A stretch of DNA of 33,949 nt from Methanosarcinales archaeon (GCA_030605805.1 JAUWHQ010000059.1:1-33949); one strand, 5' to 3'. Shown: positions 8,096 to 17,478, numbered from the stretch's first letter. The notes: generated from the letters alone by a model not told the origin. Program-made: numbers and translations.

Positions 8096-8397
8096 AAGAC
8101 AAATATCAGGGGGTCATCACCATCAGATGCCCATGCCCGGATGCATCGGTGATCGAGGAAGCGCTTGCGCCGGACAACCTCCGGAACATGAAGATGCAGA
8201 GCACCGGTGCGTCGCTGATCGTTGAAGTGTCGGCGCCGAGGCTCGGAACACTGATAAGCACGGTTGACGATCTGCTGATGAACGCGAAGATTGCGTGTGA
8301 TCTGGCTGCCACAGTGCAGGTGCAAGTGCCTGTGCCACCGATGAAGGCTCCCGCCAGGGAAGGATCGAAATCGCGGAGAACACAGACGTTAGAGTGA
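8092..8397 (+). CDS. pcc1: KEOPS complex subunit Pcc1
   Basis: A 101-aa protein starting at GTG 8092, which overlaps the carS stop by four bases and removes a spurious N-terminal extension available in this frame. The Pcc1 signature is clear: ALAPDNLRNMKM, then STGASLIVEV, then LGTLISTVDDLLMNAKIA. Pcc1 is the dimerisation and tRNA-binding subunit of KEOPS, which installs t6A at position 37 of ANN-decoding tRNAs together with Kae1, Bud32 and Cgi121. Those partners are not in the window. The C-terminal 25 residues are basic and Pro-rich, beyond the usual fold. Confidence 0.9.
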   Translation: MKDKYQGVITIRCPCPDASVIEEALAPDNLRNMKMQSTGASLIVEVSAPRLGTLISTVDDLLMNAKIACDLAATVQVQVPVPPMKAPAREGSKSRRTQTLE

Positions 8398-8452
8398 CCG
8401 GGCAGTCCTCCTGAACCAAACCTTTATCCGAGCGCCGCCCAAGAAGTCACCT

Positions 8453-9469
8453 ATGGGCTCGGATATCGGTGATCTGTTCGAGAGAAGAGAGACCGAACTG
8501 GAGCGATTACGCGGTCAAACCGTTGCGATTGATGCATACAACACAATATATCAGTTTTTAAGCAGCATAAGACAGCGAGATGGCACGCCGCTTAAGGATT
8601 CGCACGGAAGAGTGACATCGCATCTATCCGGATTGCTATACCGGACAACGAACCTTGCTGAGGCGGGACTGAAGCTCGTTTTCGTCTTTGATGGACCCCC
8701 GCCCGATTTCAAGGCAGCGACAATCGAAAAACGGGTGGAGATACGAAACACCGCTGACAGACAGTGGAAGGAGGCGCTTGCTACCGGCAGCGAGGATGCA
8801 TTCAAGTATGCGCAAGCCTCGTCCAGACTTACACCTGATATGGTCGGGGATGCGAAGCTGCTGCTCACATCGATGGGTATTCCGGTGGTTCAGGCGGCAA
8901 GCGAGGGCGAGGCGCAGGCAGCATATATGGCAAGGTCTGGCGATGTTAGGCTTGTCGGGTCGCAGGATTATGATTCGCTGCTCTTCGGCGCTCCGGAGGT
9001 GGTGAGGAATCTCACGATCGGCGGGCGTAGAAAGCTGCCAAAGAAGAATATCTATGTGGAGGTGAAGCCAGAGGTCATCGAACTGCAACAAAACCTTGAC
9101 AGGCTCGGAATCACGCGTGAGCAGTTAATCGATATCGCGATCCTTGTGGGCACCGATTACGATCCCGGAATCCGTGGCATCGGGGCAAAGAAAGCGTTGC
9201 AGTCGATACACAGGCACGAATCGATCGAAGACGTGCTTGCAGAACTCGGTGAATCGATCGAGAATCTATATGAGATCAAGGATTTCTTCTTAAATCCAGT
9301 TGTTACGTCTGATTATTCGCTGAAATGGAAGACGCCTGACGAATCGAAGATCACGGAACTGCTCTGCGATGAACACAACTTTTCAGAGGCACGCGTGACA
9401 AAGGCAGTCGAACGGCTTGCCATCACGGCAGATTCCATGAAACAGAGCACGCTTGATCTGTGGGGATGA
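8453..9469 (+). CDS. fen: Flap endonuclease 1
   Basis: A 338-aa structure-specific nuclease that removes 5' flaps during Okazaki fragment maturation and repair. Length matches archaeal FEN-1. Metal-binding residues are visible: D27 (AIDAYN), D80 (VFDGPPP), E151 and E153 (SEGEAQ), D172 and D174 (GSQDYDSL), and D235 (VGTDYDPGIRGIGAKKAL, also the helix-hairpin-helix region). The last eight residues, QSTLDLWG, form a PIP box for binding PCNA. The ATG at 8453 has no strong ribosome site. A TATA-like CCTTTATC about 30 nt upstream suggests a leaderless transcript. The stop overlaps the start of the MFS gene. Confidence 0.96.
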   Translation: MGSDIGDLFERRETELERLRGQTVAIDAYNTIYQFLSSIRQRDGTPLKDSHGRVTSHLSGLLYRTTNLAEAGLKLVFVFDGPPPDFKAATIEKRVEIRNTADRQWKEALATGSEDAFKYAQASSRLTPDMVGDAKLLLTSMGIPVVQAASEGEAQAAYMARSGDVRLVGSQDYDSLLFGAPEVVRNLTIGGRRKLPKKNIYVEVKPEVIELQQNLDRLGITREQLIDIAILVGTDYDPGIRGIGAKKALQSIHRHESIEDVLAELGESIENLYEIKDFFLNPVVTSDYSLKWKTPDESKITELLCDEHNFSEARVTKAVERLAITADSMKQSTLDLWG

Positions 9470-10725
9470 ACGATTGGATGGCTGAAAGGAGCATCTTCAG
9501 GATCCGCCGCGAACTCTATGTCCTCACAGCCTCGCTCTTCTTCGGAGATTTCGGCACCGGCATATTGATGCCGCTGATTCCGCTGTACATCAGACACCTG
9601 GACGCCGGCATGAGCATGGATCTAGAGATCAAATCTGCGCTGGTGTTCGGCGTATTCGGACTCTTTGCGGCAGCGTCCTATCCGGTGATGGGGCGGCTCT
9701 CTGACCGCATCGACAGGCGGAAACCGTTTGTGCTCGCAGGACTCATCGGATTCATGGTGCTGTCTGCCGCATGTGCGATCATCGATACGTTCGAGCAGTT
9801 ACTGCTTATCCGCGTCGCCCAGGGAATCATGGTCGGAGCGATGGTCCCATCGACTCTGGCGATGCTCACCCATATATCCACACCTGGTAATCGCGGCAGG
9901 TCGATGGGCGTGTACTCGACGATTCGCGGCATCGGATCTGCAGCCGGACCTGCTGCTGGCGGCGTGATCGCTGTGGTCTGGGGATTTGGTGCCGGATTTT
10001 ATGCGTGCGCGCTTCTCGGGCTGATCAGCATCATCCTCGTGAGTTTTTTTGTCAGGGAAACACGCAGCTCCGGCATATCTGGCACCTCTGACATCTCCGG
10101 CTCTGACTGGAGCAAAACCGGCTGTCTGCCAGAGCCGCCCGGCAGCGCAGACCGCATCAACAGTGTCAGCAGCGTCAACAGTACGGCAAATACCGAGATC
10201 AGGCTGCTTGCATCAGCGGCGTTCACAACGATGCTTGCGATCATGATCATAGCAACGATGCTTCCGCTCTATGAGGAACGTCTGGATGCATCGACAGCGG
10301 GGCTCGGGGTCGCCCTGTCTGTTTATTTTTCAGCACGCCTGATCTTCCAGACGCCGATGGGCGTATTGTCTGATCGGATTGGCACGAGGAGGGTGGTGGT
10401 GGCAGGGCTCGGTGTGTCGGCGTTGCTGATTCTCTGGATCGCCCAGGTCACAACGACGCCCGAGTTCCTCACGCTCATGTTTGCAACCGGTGTTGCGGCT
10501 GCTGCGGTGAACACGCCCGCGCTTGCGTTCGGCGCTGATCTGTCATGCCCGGGCATGGTCGGGCAGCAGATGAGCCTGTTTCCGATGGCAAGCGCAATCG
10601 GGATGGTGGCAGGACCACTGATCGGGGGAGTGTTTGCTTCGTATCTTGGATTCATGTCCCCGTTTTATTTCTGTGCGGGACTGATGGTGGCAGTCGGGGC
10701 GATGGTTATGGTGAGGGGGCGTTGA
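9466..10725 (+). CDS. Major facilitator superfamily transporter
   Basis: A roughly 419-aa, 12-helix transporter. ATG 9466 is preferred because it overlaps the fen1 stop as ATGA and GGGG precedes it; GTG 9460 and ATG 9478 are alternatives. The MFS loop 2-3 signature reads GRLSDRIDRRKPFVLAG, and a related one, GVLSDRIGTRRVVVAG, sits between helices 8 and 9. The two halves are joined by a hydrophilic Ser/Gly-rich linker of about 50 residues around SSGISGTSDISGSDW. The closest general type is drug or small-molecule efflux; the substrate cannot be read from the sequence. Coupling to fen1 is probably only positional. Confidence 0.9.
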   Translation: MNDWMAERSIFRIRRELYVLTASLFFGDFGTGILMPLIPLYIRHLDAGMSMDLEIKSALVFGVFGLFAAASYPVMGRLSDRIDRRKPFVLAGLIGFMVLSAACAIIDTFEQLLLIRVAQGIMVGAMVPSTLAMLTHISTPGNRGRSMGVYSTIRGIGSAAGPAAGGVIAVVWGFGAGFYACALLGLISIILVSFFVRETRSSGISGTSDISGSDWSKTGCLPEPPGSADRINSVSSVNSTANTEIRLLASAAFTTMLAIMIIATMLPLYEERLDASTAGLGVALSVYFSARLIFQTPMGVLSDRIGTRRVVVAGLGVSALLILWIAQVTTTPEFLTLMFATGVAAAAVNTPALAFGADLSCPGMVGQQMSLFPMASAIGMVAGPLIGGVFASYLGFMSPFYFCAGLMVAVGAMVMVRGR

Positions 10726-10859
10726 AACGTCCGGGCGGTGATTGGTGCAGGCGGCTTCATTGCTTCGTTGACACGCATTGCTCTGTTTGTATGAAAATAC
10801 ATGCAGTCATGCTAACATAGGGGTGAAGATCAAGCTTACTCACTTTAGGGGGGGGTCGT

Positions 10860-10876
10860 GAACGGCGGCTTTTTTT
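10860..10876 (+). terminator. Probable T-run terminator after the MFS gene
   Basis: GAACGGCGGC followed by seven T residues lies about 140 nt after the MFS stop and just before the convergent minus-strand operon ends at 10879. T-runs are the normal archaeal intrinsic termination signal. No strong hairpin is required or seen. The rest of 10726-10859 shows no gene. Confidence 0.5.
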
Positions 10877-10878
10877 AC

Positions 10879-11565
10879 CTATAGTTCCAGATAGTTCCCG
10901 TTCACCCTCAACCATTCCTTTTTCCGCTCGTAATCCAGTAAAATTGATGCAAGAATCTCCCAGAATTTCTGTGTGTGGTTCTTTTCCTTGAGATGGACAA
11001 GTTCGTGAACGACTACATAGTCAACTATCGGCATCGGGGTTAGTATGGTCTTCCAGTGAAAGTTCAGGTTCCCGTGCGAGGTGCAGGAGCCCCACCTGTA
11101 CTTCAGATCAAGCACCCTCAATGCACCGGGGCTTACGCCCAGCATATCCTTGTAGATGTTCACACGCCTCTCCATAACTGGCACGGCATGGCTGCGGTAC
11201 CATTCTGTAAAGGTCTTCTTTCCATTCGCAGCATATCGTTTATTCAACTGAAAGAAACCGCGGGAGAGTTTGAGTGGCGCACCGTCGTCCACCAGCTGGA
11301 GCCTGTAGCTTTTCCCGAGATATAGAAACCCTTCCCCGTTCACATATTCTTTTGGCGGAAGTTTCTCTTCTATCAGCCTCTTTTCTGCCAATTTCTGATA
11401 TATCCAGAATTTCTTGCTCTCAAAAAAGTCGTCTATCACCTTATGTGGGCAGTCCAGCGGTGCTCTTAATTGTATATCTCCGTTTCTTTCGATGGTGAGC
11501 CCCAGCGTCTTGCGCTGTGATTGGATGAGTTCATAAGAAAGATTGCTCTTGTTATCTTCTGGCAT
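10879..11565 (-). CDS. YgjP-like (DUF45) zinc metallopeptidase
   Basis: A 228-aa protein when started at ATG 11565, seven nt after the hsdR stop. A longer reading from 11634 would overlap hsdR and is less likely. Zinc ligands appear in HELVHLKEKNHTQKF (HExxH-x5-H type). RWGSC upstream (YRWGSCTSHGNLNFHW) is the other family hallmark. Proteins of this YgjP/WLM group often sit beside hsdR in type I restriction loci, as here at the 3' end of the operon. Their role there is not established; proteolytic control of the restriction subunit is one idea. Confidence 0.88.
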   Translation of the reverse strand: MPEDNKSNLSYELIQSQRKTLGLTIERNGDIQLRAPLDCPHKVIDDFFESKKFWIYQKLAEKRLIEEKLPPKEYVNGEGFLYLGKSYRLQLVDDGAPLKLSRGFFQLNKRYAANGKKTFTEWYRSHAVPVMERRVNIYKDMLGVSPGALRVLDLKYRWGSCTSHGNLNFHWKTILTPMPIVDYVVVHELVHLKEKNHTQKFWEILASILLDYERKKEWLRVNGNYLEL

Positions 11566-11572
11566 TGGTTCA

Positions 11573-14500
11573 CTACTCTCTGAGCCGTGAATCAAGCTTT
11601 TCTGCAAGATTAATAAATCTGGTGGATATGGCATCCTTCTTCTTTATGATTTCGGGCAGGCGGGATTTCACGAGTATGCTTATGATGTAACTGTTAAGAC
11701 GCTTTCTTTCAGAGTACTTCTTCCAGAAATCGATGATATTAATCTCTCTTTTTATGATTGAAACGATGTCGATGGTGGCTGAAGCCAATTCTTCCTTTTC
11801 CTGATCTTTTAGCTCTCTGCCACCATAAACCTCCTTTGATAGGATGTCATAGAATGGTTTTTCGATTACAGGGTTGAGACCATCATCTTCTGCCTGCCTA
11901 CCCGCACGCACCTCTTCCAGAAAAGTCATGAGTTCTTCTGCGAGAGCTTCCCAGTTTTCCCTGTTCGCCGCCAGTATTTCATCCAGCTTCTCACTGAGCT
12001 TCCGGTAGTACTCGGGGTCGTAATCGATGTTTGTCGATATATGGAAGCGTATGGCGTGTTCCATCTCGGAAGCACGGGCTTTTGCGGATTTCTGACCTTC
12101 CACATACTTCCCGAAATCATCTGCCGTGATTGCGATCGGCGGGACTTTGGGGTCGATGCCCAGTGATATGATGTGGTCATCTATGAGCTTCCGTACCTTC
12201 TCGCCACAGCCTGCGATGTTGAGTCTGTTGTCTCGGTAGCGGTTTCTTGCGGATGTGTTGATGAAACCAAGGGTTCTCATGTCCTGAATGTACGGAAGGG
12301 CAGCCGGATTTGGCAGAACGATGTCCATGCCCTGCAAGAAGTACCTGTACGCCACAATAAACTCGGCTCGCTTCTCTTCGTCTGCCAGATAATCCACACA
12401 TTCATCTATATCATCTATCGTGTCGATTCCCGCGTTTAAGAAGATATTCAGGACACGCCTGTGCCGATCCTTGAGCTTCGGGATCTCGTCCTTCAAATCG
12501 ATCAGCGCACCCAACACATCCTCTGCACTGAAGATCTTCAGCGCCTCCTTGAGATGATGCCCGATCCCGTAGTAGTCCACCACGTATCCGCAGTTTTTGT
12601 CACTTGCCGGGCGGTTTACCCTGGCGATTGCCTGAAGCAGGTTGTGCTCAACCATTCTTCGGTCCATGTACATGACCTGCTCAACCGGAGCATCAAAGCC
12701 TGTTATGAGCATGTCTTTGACGATAAGGAAGGCAAGACCGTCCTGTTTTTCAGGATCGTCGGACTTAAGCGGCTTTTTGAATCGCTTTATGTCTCGGTCC
12801 TGGCGGACACGGTCGGTATGTGGATGGTATATGGGTTCATCGTTGGTGCCAGCAGAGATGATAGCAGCGGTCTCAAGTCGTTTGAGGGTCTCAAGTTCCT
12901 CTCTTTCCTGCACGTCGGGAGGCTCCTTTTCAAGTCTTTCGATAACCTGCTTCAGGGCTGTGTCCAGCGCTTCCTTGTAGCGGATGGCAGCAAGGCGGCT
13001 GGTGGTCACAACCTGTGCCTTAAAGCCGTTTGGCATTATCTTCCTGCGGTAGTGCTCTACGATATCTCGGGAGATCACCTCAATTCGCTTTGAAGCTTCC
13101 AGCACATCGGTTTTTGTCCCGTATTTCCTCTGTATGGCTTCTCTTTCTTCTGGCGTGTATTCCCTGAACATATCCTCAAAGACATCGTCCAGAGTCTTTC
13201 CGTCTTTTATGGTGTCCTTTGACGTCCTGCCTTCGTATATTATCTGGAGCGTGGAGCCATCCCTCACAGACTGTTCGATCGTGTATTTGTCGATGTACTC
13301 TCCAAAGGTCTCGGTGGTCTTCTTCTTCACCTTCTCGGTGATGAGCGGAGTTCCTGTGAAGGCGACTCTTACGCAATTCGGAAGAGCGTGGAGAAGGCTT
13401 GCCGCCAGACGTGAGGATTGGGTGCGGTGCGCCTCATCTATCAGGAGAAGGATGCGCTCGGATCGATTTAGCACAGGCAAGTGCTTAAATCCTGATTTCG
13501 CTTTTCCATCTCCGCCCTTTTTATTCTTCTCCTGGAATTTCTGCATCATCCCCATAACGATGTTGGAGGTGTCGGTTGCAAGCAGCGTTTTCAGTTCGTC
13601 TATGTTCTTTGCCGCATAGACGGTTTCATCAGTCGTCTTTGCGGTTCCTTTGAGCTGTGTTTCGAGGTCCGTGCGGTCGGTTACAAAAACAATCTTGTAA
13701 CGGCGCATCTGTGAGTCTTTGCGCATCTTCCGAATCAAGAAGACCATGGTAAGGGATTTACCGCTGCCCTGCGTGTGCCAGACCACGCCGCCCATATCTT
13801 TCGGGGTTTTGCCTGACTTGAGCCGATCAAAGATCTTCTGTACCGCCCTGAACTGCTGGTAACGCCCAACGATCTTTATCATCTGCCCCTTATCGTTCTC
13901 TTTGAAGACCGTGAAATTCTCCACGAGATCCAGAAGATTCTGCGGGTGAAGCATCCCCTGAACCAGAAGCTGCTGGCTATTCGGGTTCTTCCCATCAGGA
14001 TCGATATCAGAGAATTTAAAAGGATAACAGTCCTTCCACTCGAGATAATGTGCATATCCGCCGCTTATCGTGGAAAATCTGGCAGCCTGTCGATAGGTTC
14101 CGATCATGAACTGGTTATAGTGGAACAACCGCTCGTTTCCTTCGTTTTCTTTCACCTGAGCGCGGTTGTTGCTGTAGCGTAAAAGCTGGTTTATGGCTTC
14201 CTCCATCGGTTCGGCGATCTTTGGAGACTTGCACTCCACAACAACGAGAGGGATGCCGTTTACAAAGAGCACGATATCAGGGATGATGTGACTGTGATAA
14301 CCGGGTACACCTGTCTTGAACTGGCTTATCGCAAGGAAACGGTTATTTTCGGGGCGTTCGAAGTCTATGTACTTTACAGTCGGGCTTTTCTGATCTGTTG
14401 TGCGGTCCTCGTCCACAACAGTGTTATTCAGGATGAGACCGGTCGCCTCCGCGTTTGCCTCGATCAGGTTTTTCTGTTTGAGACGCACAAGTTCGGTTAT

Positions 14501-14710
14501 CACCTCGTCCATCTGGTCCTCGGCAAGCCATGGGTTGATGCTCTTCAGGGCGCGGCGAAGTTCGGGTTCGAGGATCACCTCCCGGTAGGTGGTGCGAAAA
14601 GAGGACTCGGGCGGGTCGTTCATCTCTAAAAAGAGCGTCTTCCAGCCGATCTTTTCGAGCTGATCCATGAATGGTTTTTCCACATAGGTAAATTCGTTCA
14701 GGTCGGTCAT
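11573..14710 (-). CDS. hsdR: Type I restriction endonuclease subunit R
   Basis: A 1045-aa motor and nuclease subunit. The PD-(D/E)xK nuclease site is seen as D145 with ECK at residues 159-161 (PLVVVECKSPK). The helicase core follows, with Walker A HTQGSGKS around 312-319, DEAH at 425-428 (LLLIDEAHRTQ), AFTGTPL, and ARVNRP in the second RecA domain. A C-terminal helical region contacts the methyltransferase in known enzymes. The ATG at 14710 overlaps the hsdS stop as ATGA. No break is seen, so the subunit should be active. It would cut unmodified DNA at a distance from HsdS-defined sites after ATP-driven translocation. Confidence 0.96.
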   Translation of the reverse strand: MTDLNEFTYVEKPFMDQLEKIGWKTLFLEMNDPPESSFRTTYREVILEPELRRALKSINPWLAEDQMDEVITELVRLKQKNLIEANAEATGLILNNTVVDEDRTTDQKSPTVKYIDFERPENNRFLAISQFKTGVPGYHSHIIPDIVLFVNGIPLVVVECKSPKIAEPMEEAINQLLRYSNNRAQVKENEGNERLFHYNQFMIGTYRQAARFSTISGGYAHYLEWKDCYPFKFSDIDPDGKNPNSQQLLVQGMLHPQNLLDLVENFTVFKENDKGQMIKIVGRYQQFRAVQKIFDRLKSGKTPKDMGGVVWHTQGSGKSLTMVFLIRKMRKDSQMRRYKIVFVTDRTDLETQLKGTAKTTDETVYAAKNIDELKTLLATDTSNIVMGMMQKFQEKNKKGGDGKAKSGFKHLPVLNRSERILLLIDEAHRTQSSRLAASLLHALPNCVRVAFTGTPLITEKVKKKTTETFGEYIDKYTIEQSVRDGSTLQIIYEGRTSKDTIKDGKTLDDVFEDMFREYTPEEREAIQRKYGTKTDVLEASKRIEVISRDIVEHYRRKIMPNGFKAQVVTTSRLAAIRYKEALDTALKQVIERLEKEPPDVQEREELETLKRLETAAIISAGTNDEPIYHPHTDRVRQDRDIKRFKKPLKSDDPEKQDGLAFLIVKDMLITGFDAPVEQVMYMDRRMVEHNLLQAIARVNRPASDKNCGYVVDYYGIGHHLKEALKIFSAEDVLGALIDLKDEIPKLKDRHRRVLNIFLNAGIDTIDDIDECVDYLADEEKRAEFIVAYRYFLQGMDIVLPNPAALPYIQDMRTLGFINTSARNRYRDNRLNIAGCGEKVRKLIDDHIISLGIDPKVPPIAITADDFGKYVEGQKSAKARASEMEHAIRFHISTNIDYDPEYYRKLSEKLDEILAANRENWEALAEELMTFLEEVRAGRQAEDDGLNPVIEKPFYDILSKEVYGGRELKDQEKEELASATIDIVSIIKREINIIDFWKKYSERKRLNSYIISILVKSRLPEIIKKKDAISTRFINLAEKLDSRLRE

Positions 14711-16047
14711 GCTTCGGCTCCTGTGCTTACCCTGACTTTTCCTGTGAGCAAGTCCTGCATCAAGCCCTTTTTGATCTGCAGGAGTTTGTCGCGGTACGCT
14801 TCTTCTTTTTCGATGCGATCGTCTGCTGCTGTGAGGATCTCTGCGATGCGGCGCTGTTCTGAGAGTGGGGGTAAGATCATGAATAATTGTTTTTGCATCG
14901 TTATTGGGACTTGGTTTCTTGTTGTCTGCGCCATAACTCCAACAAGCTGTTTTTGATAAGTTTCAGAGCGCAAAAAATGAAATAAATAATAGTTATCTAA
15001 TTTGTTTAGATTCGTCCTATAGTATGTTGTAGAGGTGCTTACCATAAAATCTGCTACACCTAAAGCCGCAATGCCAATCCTGCCAACAGTAGCATTGTGT
15101 GCCAATATAACATCTCCAGCTTTTCCAAACCCAACTCTTAATTTCGAACAATAGTCTTCAGGTAATTTAGGTGCAAAATCAAATTGGACCGTACCATTCT
15201 CATCAACATGTTTTGCAGATATGAATGGTCTGCCCACTGTTGAAAAATCCGAAAGCCGAGGATACAGTTCGCCGTGATTTCCATCTTGTATACCTTTAAT
15301 TATATTTGAGTTTAATAATTCGATAACTCTCTCAACCTCCCACCCCTCCGGCACCCGCCCCAGCGGCGAGTCCTTGAACTCGTGCGTCTCCTCGCTGCGT
15401 ATCCTACCCGCCTCGTCGATCCCGCTGGTGAGCAGGTCAGTCATGAGCCCCGCCTTGATCTGCCTGTACTTCGCGATGAGTGCCCCGGTGCGCTCGATGG
15501 TCTCGTCCGCGGCGGAGAGGATCTCGGCGATGCGGTGCTGTTCTGGGAGTGGGGGGAGGGGAATGAACAGATTTGAAAAAGTTGATTTATTTACTATCGG
15601 AACAACTTGCAACCCAGCAACAAGTTCCATTTGATATTTGAAAAGAGATATTGTATAATAAAAATACTCATAGTCGACTATCTCATTTTTACAAATTACA
15701 GTGTTAATCTGCTGATTTGTTGCCAGTTCTCGTTTAGATATTCCAACTTTTCCAAGCTCTCCAATACAAGTAACCATAACAGAATTAGGTGGGAATTTTC
15801 GAGTTTGTTCAAATCCCAATGCTGAAAGTTTGTTGATACCGTCGTAAATGTATTTTTTATCGCCTAAATCCGCAGGAGAAATAAACGGAATATCGCCGTT
15901 ATAATATTCTTTTATTGCTGTTTTTGGAGTATTGCCCGTGATAATCGATCCTAAATTTCCAAGTTTCTCAACCCCCCACCCCTCCGGCAATAAACATAGT
16001 TCAGTCATTTTAAAGCCATTGAAGACCTCTACAGTATTAGCACCCAT
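14707..16047 (-). CDS. hsdS: Type I restriction-modification specificity subunit S
   Basis: A 446-aa protein with two target-recognition domains. The first begins LPEGWGVEKLGNLGSIITG; the second begins VPEGWEVERVIELLN. Each is followed by a conserved helical spacer: LPPLPEQHRIAEILSAADE and LPPLSEQRRIAEILTAADD. The spacers are GC-rich while both recognition domains are AT-rich, with sharp borders near 15560 and 15340, which suggests domain swapping. ATG 16047 lies three nt after the preceding gene; a second ATG 39 nt downstream (MTELCLLPEGW) is possible. The DNA target cannot be predicted. It is separated from hsdM by about 4.6 kb of other defence-type genes. Confidence 0.95.
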   Translation of the reverse strand: MGANTVEVFNGFKMTELCLLPEGWGVEKLGNLGSIITGNTPKTAIKEYYNGDIPFISPADLGDKKYIYDGINKLSALGFEQTRKFPPNSVMVTCIGELGKVGISKRELATNQQINTVICKNEIVDYEYFYYTISLFKYQMELVAGLQVVPIVNKSTFSNLFIPLPPLPEQHRIAEILSAADETIERTGALIAKYRQIKAGLMTDLLTSGIDEAGRIRSEETHEFKDSPLGRVPEGWEVERVIELLNSNIIKGIQDGNHGELYPRLSDFSTVGRPFISAKHVDENGTVQFDFAPKLPEDYCSKLRVGFGKAGDVILAHNATVGRIGIAALGVADFMVSTSTTYYRTNLNKLDNYYLFHFLRSETYQKQLVGVMAQTTRNQVPITMQKQLFMILPPLSEQRRIAEILTAADDRIEKEEAYRDKLLQIKKGLMQDLLTGKVRVSTGAEA

Positions 16048-16050
16048 ATT

Positions 16051-16563
16051 TTACTGATCCTCCTTTTCTAATTGACTAAAAAGCAGAATAGAAAGACGTT
16101 TAAAAATCATTAGCAGGGTCATCATGAAATGAGTAACACCAAAATATACAATCGAAGAAAGAATTAATAAAAATGGATGGTTTTGCCATATTTCGGTAAT
16201 CGCAATTATAATGAGAAATATCAGAGTAATCGTAGAGACAAGAAGAGCATACAGAGAATTTGCATATAAATGCTCGAGCAATAGTCTCCTGTTATTGGCT
16301 TGAGTTACGTTTCCCTCAGCCTTGCCCACGATATCGAAAAGGATGAAAATCACATTAAGAAGAAGTCCTGTAAAGATGGCAAATGCCGTAATAAGAGCGT
16401 TCACAGAATTTTGAGTCAATAGTTTGTTGATTGTTGTGAAAAGTATAGATACGACAATTGGAATTACTATGAAGATTAATATGATAAAACGCAACTTTGT
16501 ATCATGTCGGAGAGTCCCATAATGTTTTTTTACGATAAAACGCACATCAATCAGAGTAAACAT
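16051..16563 (-). CDS. Small four-helix membrane protein (RexB-like topology)
   Basis: A 170-aa protein with four hydrophobic segments near residues 24-45, 52-77, 100-125 and 130-155. A basic N-terminus and a charged C-terminus (SQLEKEDQ) suggest that both ends are cytoplasmic. It begins three nt after the stop of the 299-aa soluble protein and ends three nt before hsdS. Size, topology and order after a soluble partner of about 300 aa resemble RexB of phage lambda, a 144-aa, 4-TM membrane effector that depolarises infected cells. This is similarity of architecture; homology is not shown. Strong AT bias compared with hsdR and hsdM points to separate acquisition. Confidence 0.75.
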   Translation of the reverse strand: MFTLIDVRFIVKKHYGTLRHDTKLRFIILIFIVIPIVVSILFTTINKLLTQNSVNALITAFAIFTGLLLNVIFILFDIVGKAEGNVTQANNRRLLLEHLYANSLYALLVSTITLIFLIIIAITEIWQNHPFLLILSSIVYFGVTHFMMTLLMIFKRLSILLFSQLEKEDQ

Positions 16564-16566
16564 TAT

Positions 16567-17466
16567 TTATTCTCCAAGATTCTCATTGAGGTGCTTTAAA
16601 TAATCCTCTGATTTTTTCAAAAGATAATCATGTGAAGGAAAGCCACCCTCTATAGGTATACTCCCGTCTAAAGGCATGGATTCTCTGAATTTATCCTCTT
16701 CACCAAAAGTAAGAGTTATTTTGCTCCCATCTTTTTCGATCAACACCTTGATTTCATCATAGCATTCGCCTAATACCTCATAATAGTTTGTTTTTTTCTC
16801 AGACAGTAGAGTTTTAATCGACTCGATCAGGTTTAACTCCTTATTACGTTTAACTCGAAAAACTCGCTCTTCGATAAGTTCTTCCGGGCTCCCGTTATGG
16901 ATTTTTTCAGCGGGGTCCATTGGCACATCATAACGGATCAGTCTAAATTCAACCAAACGGTTTTTTTCGAGCTGCTCTAATAATGTTTGTGAAATTAACC
17001 GATTAAATTCTATAACTAATCCCTGATCACTAAAATATTCGTTTAATTTGCGTTCTAAAACGGTTTTAATCCCATGGACTTTAAACATCTGAAGAATTAA
17101 AATTCCGCGATTTGTGTCGTCCGGAATGTGAAAGAAAAAAAAGAACGGAAGAGTTTCAGAATGTTTTTCCTCTCTCGCATGGGGCGTCTTTTCAAGCGTT
17201 CCTATATCAACAAAATCAGCAGCCACGCCATATTCACCACTTTTTACAATTCCATACACATTTCTTTGAGAATCCTTGAATCCATCCACAGAAATTGTTT
17301 TTTGTGGCTGCTCTAAAACCCGTGTTTCTTGAGCCTCCTTGAGATATTTTTGAAGACATTTCAAAAAACCATTGCCCTTGCCATCTATGTTATTCAAAGG
17401 AAGAGCATCATCCGTTCGCTTTTGCTTAACACGAACAGTGTATGGTACTAACTTAAATCGCGCCAT
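16567..17466 (-). CDS. Soluble protein of unknown function (RexA-like position and size)
   Basis: A 299-aa protein with no catalytic motif that I recognise. The ATG at 17466 follows AAGGTGGGAAA, a good ribosome site. The N-terminal half appears beta-rich, with ETLPFFFFFHIPDD and then RGILILQMFKVHGIKTVLE. The C-terminal half is charged and mixed helix/strand. It is followed at three nt by the 4-TM protein, so the two should be made together. The pairing of a soluble protein of about 280-300 aa with a small 4-TM protein parallels lambda RexA/RexB, in which RexA senses replication intermediates and triggers RexB. The alternative is an unrelated abortive-infection pair. Confidence 0.75.
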   Translation of the reverse strand: MARFKLVPYTVRVKQKRTDDALPLNNIDGKGNGFLKCLQKYLKEAQETRVLEQPQKTISVDGFKDSQRNVYGIVKSGEYGVAADFVDIGTLEKTPHAREEKHSETLPFFFFFHIPDDTNRGILILQMFKVHGIKTVLERKLNEYFSDQGLVIEFNRLISQTLLEQLEKNRLVEFRLIRYDVPMDPAEKIHNGSPEELIEERVFRVKRNKELNLIESIKTLLSEKKTNYYEVLGECYDEIKVLIEKDGSKITLTFGEEDKFRESMPLDGSIPIEGGFPSHDYLLKKSEDYLKHLNENLGE

Positions 17467-17478
17467 TTTCCCACCTTA

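Noticed and set aside
11566..11634. N-terminal extension of the YgjP-like peptidase
   Set aside because: It would overlap the hsdR 3' end by 62 nt and carries no family sequence; ATG 11565, seven nt after hsdR, is a better start.
12461..13093. Plus-strand ORF of 210 aa
   Set aside because: It is antisense to hsdR, has no ribosome site and no recognisable domain, and its codon pattern follows the hsdR frame.
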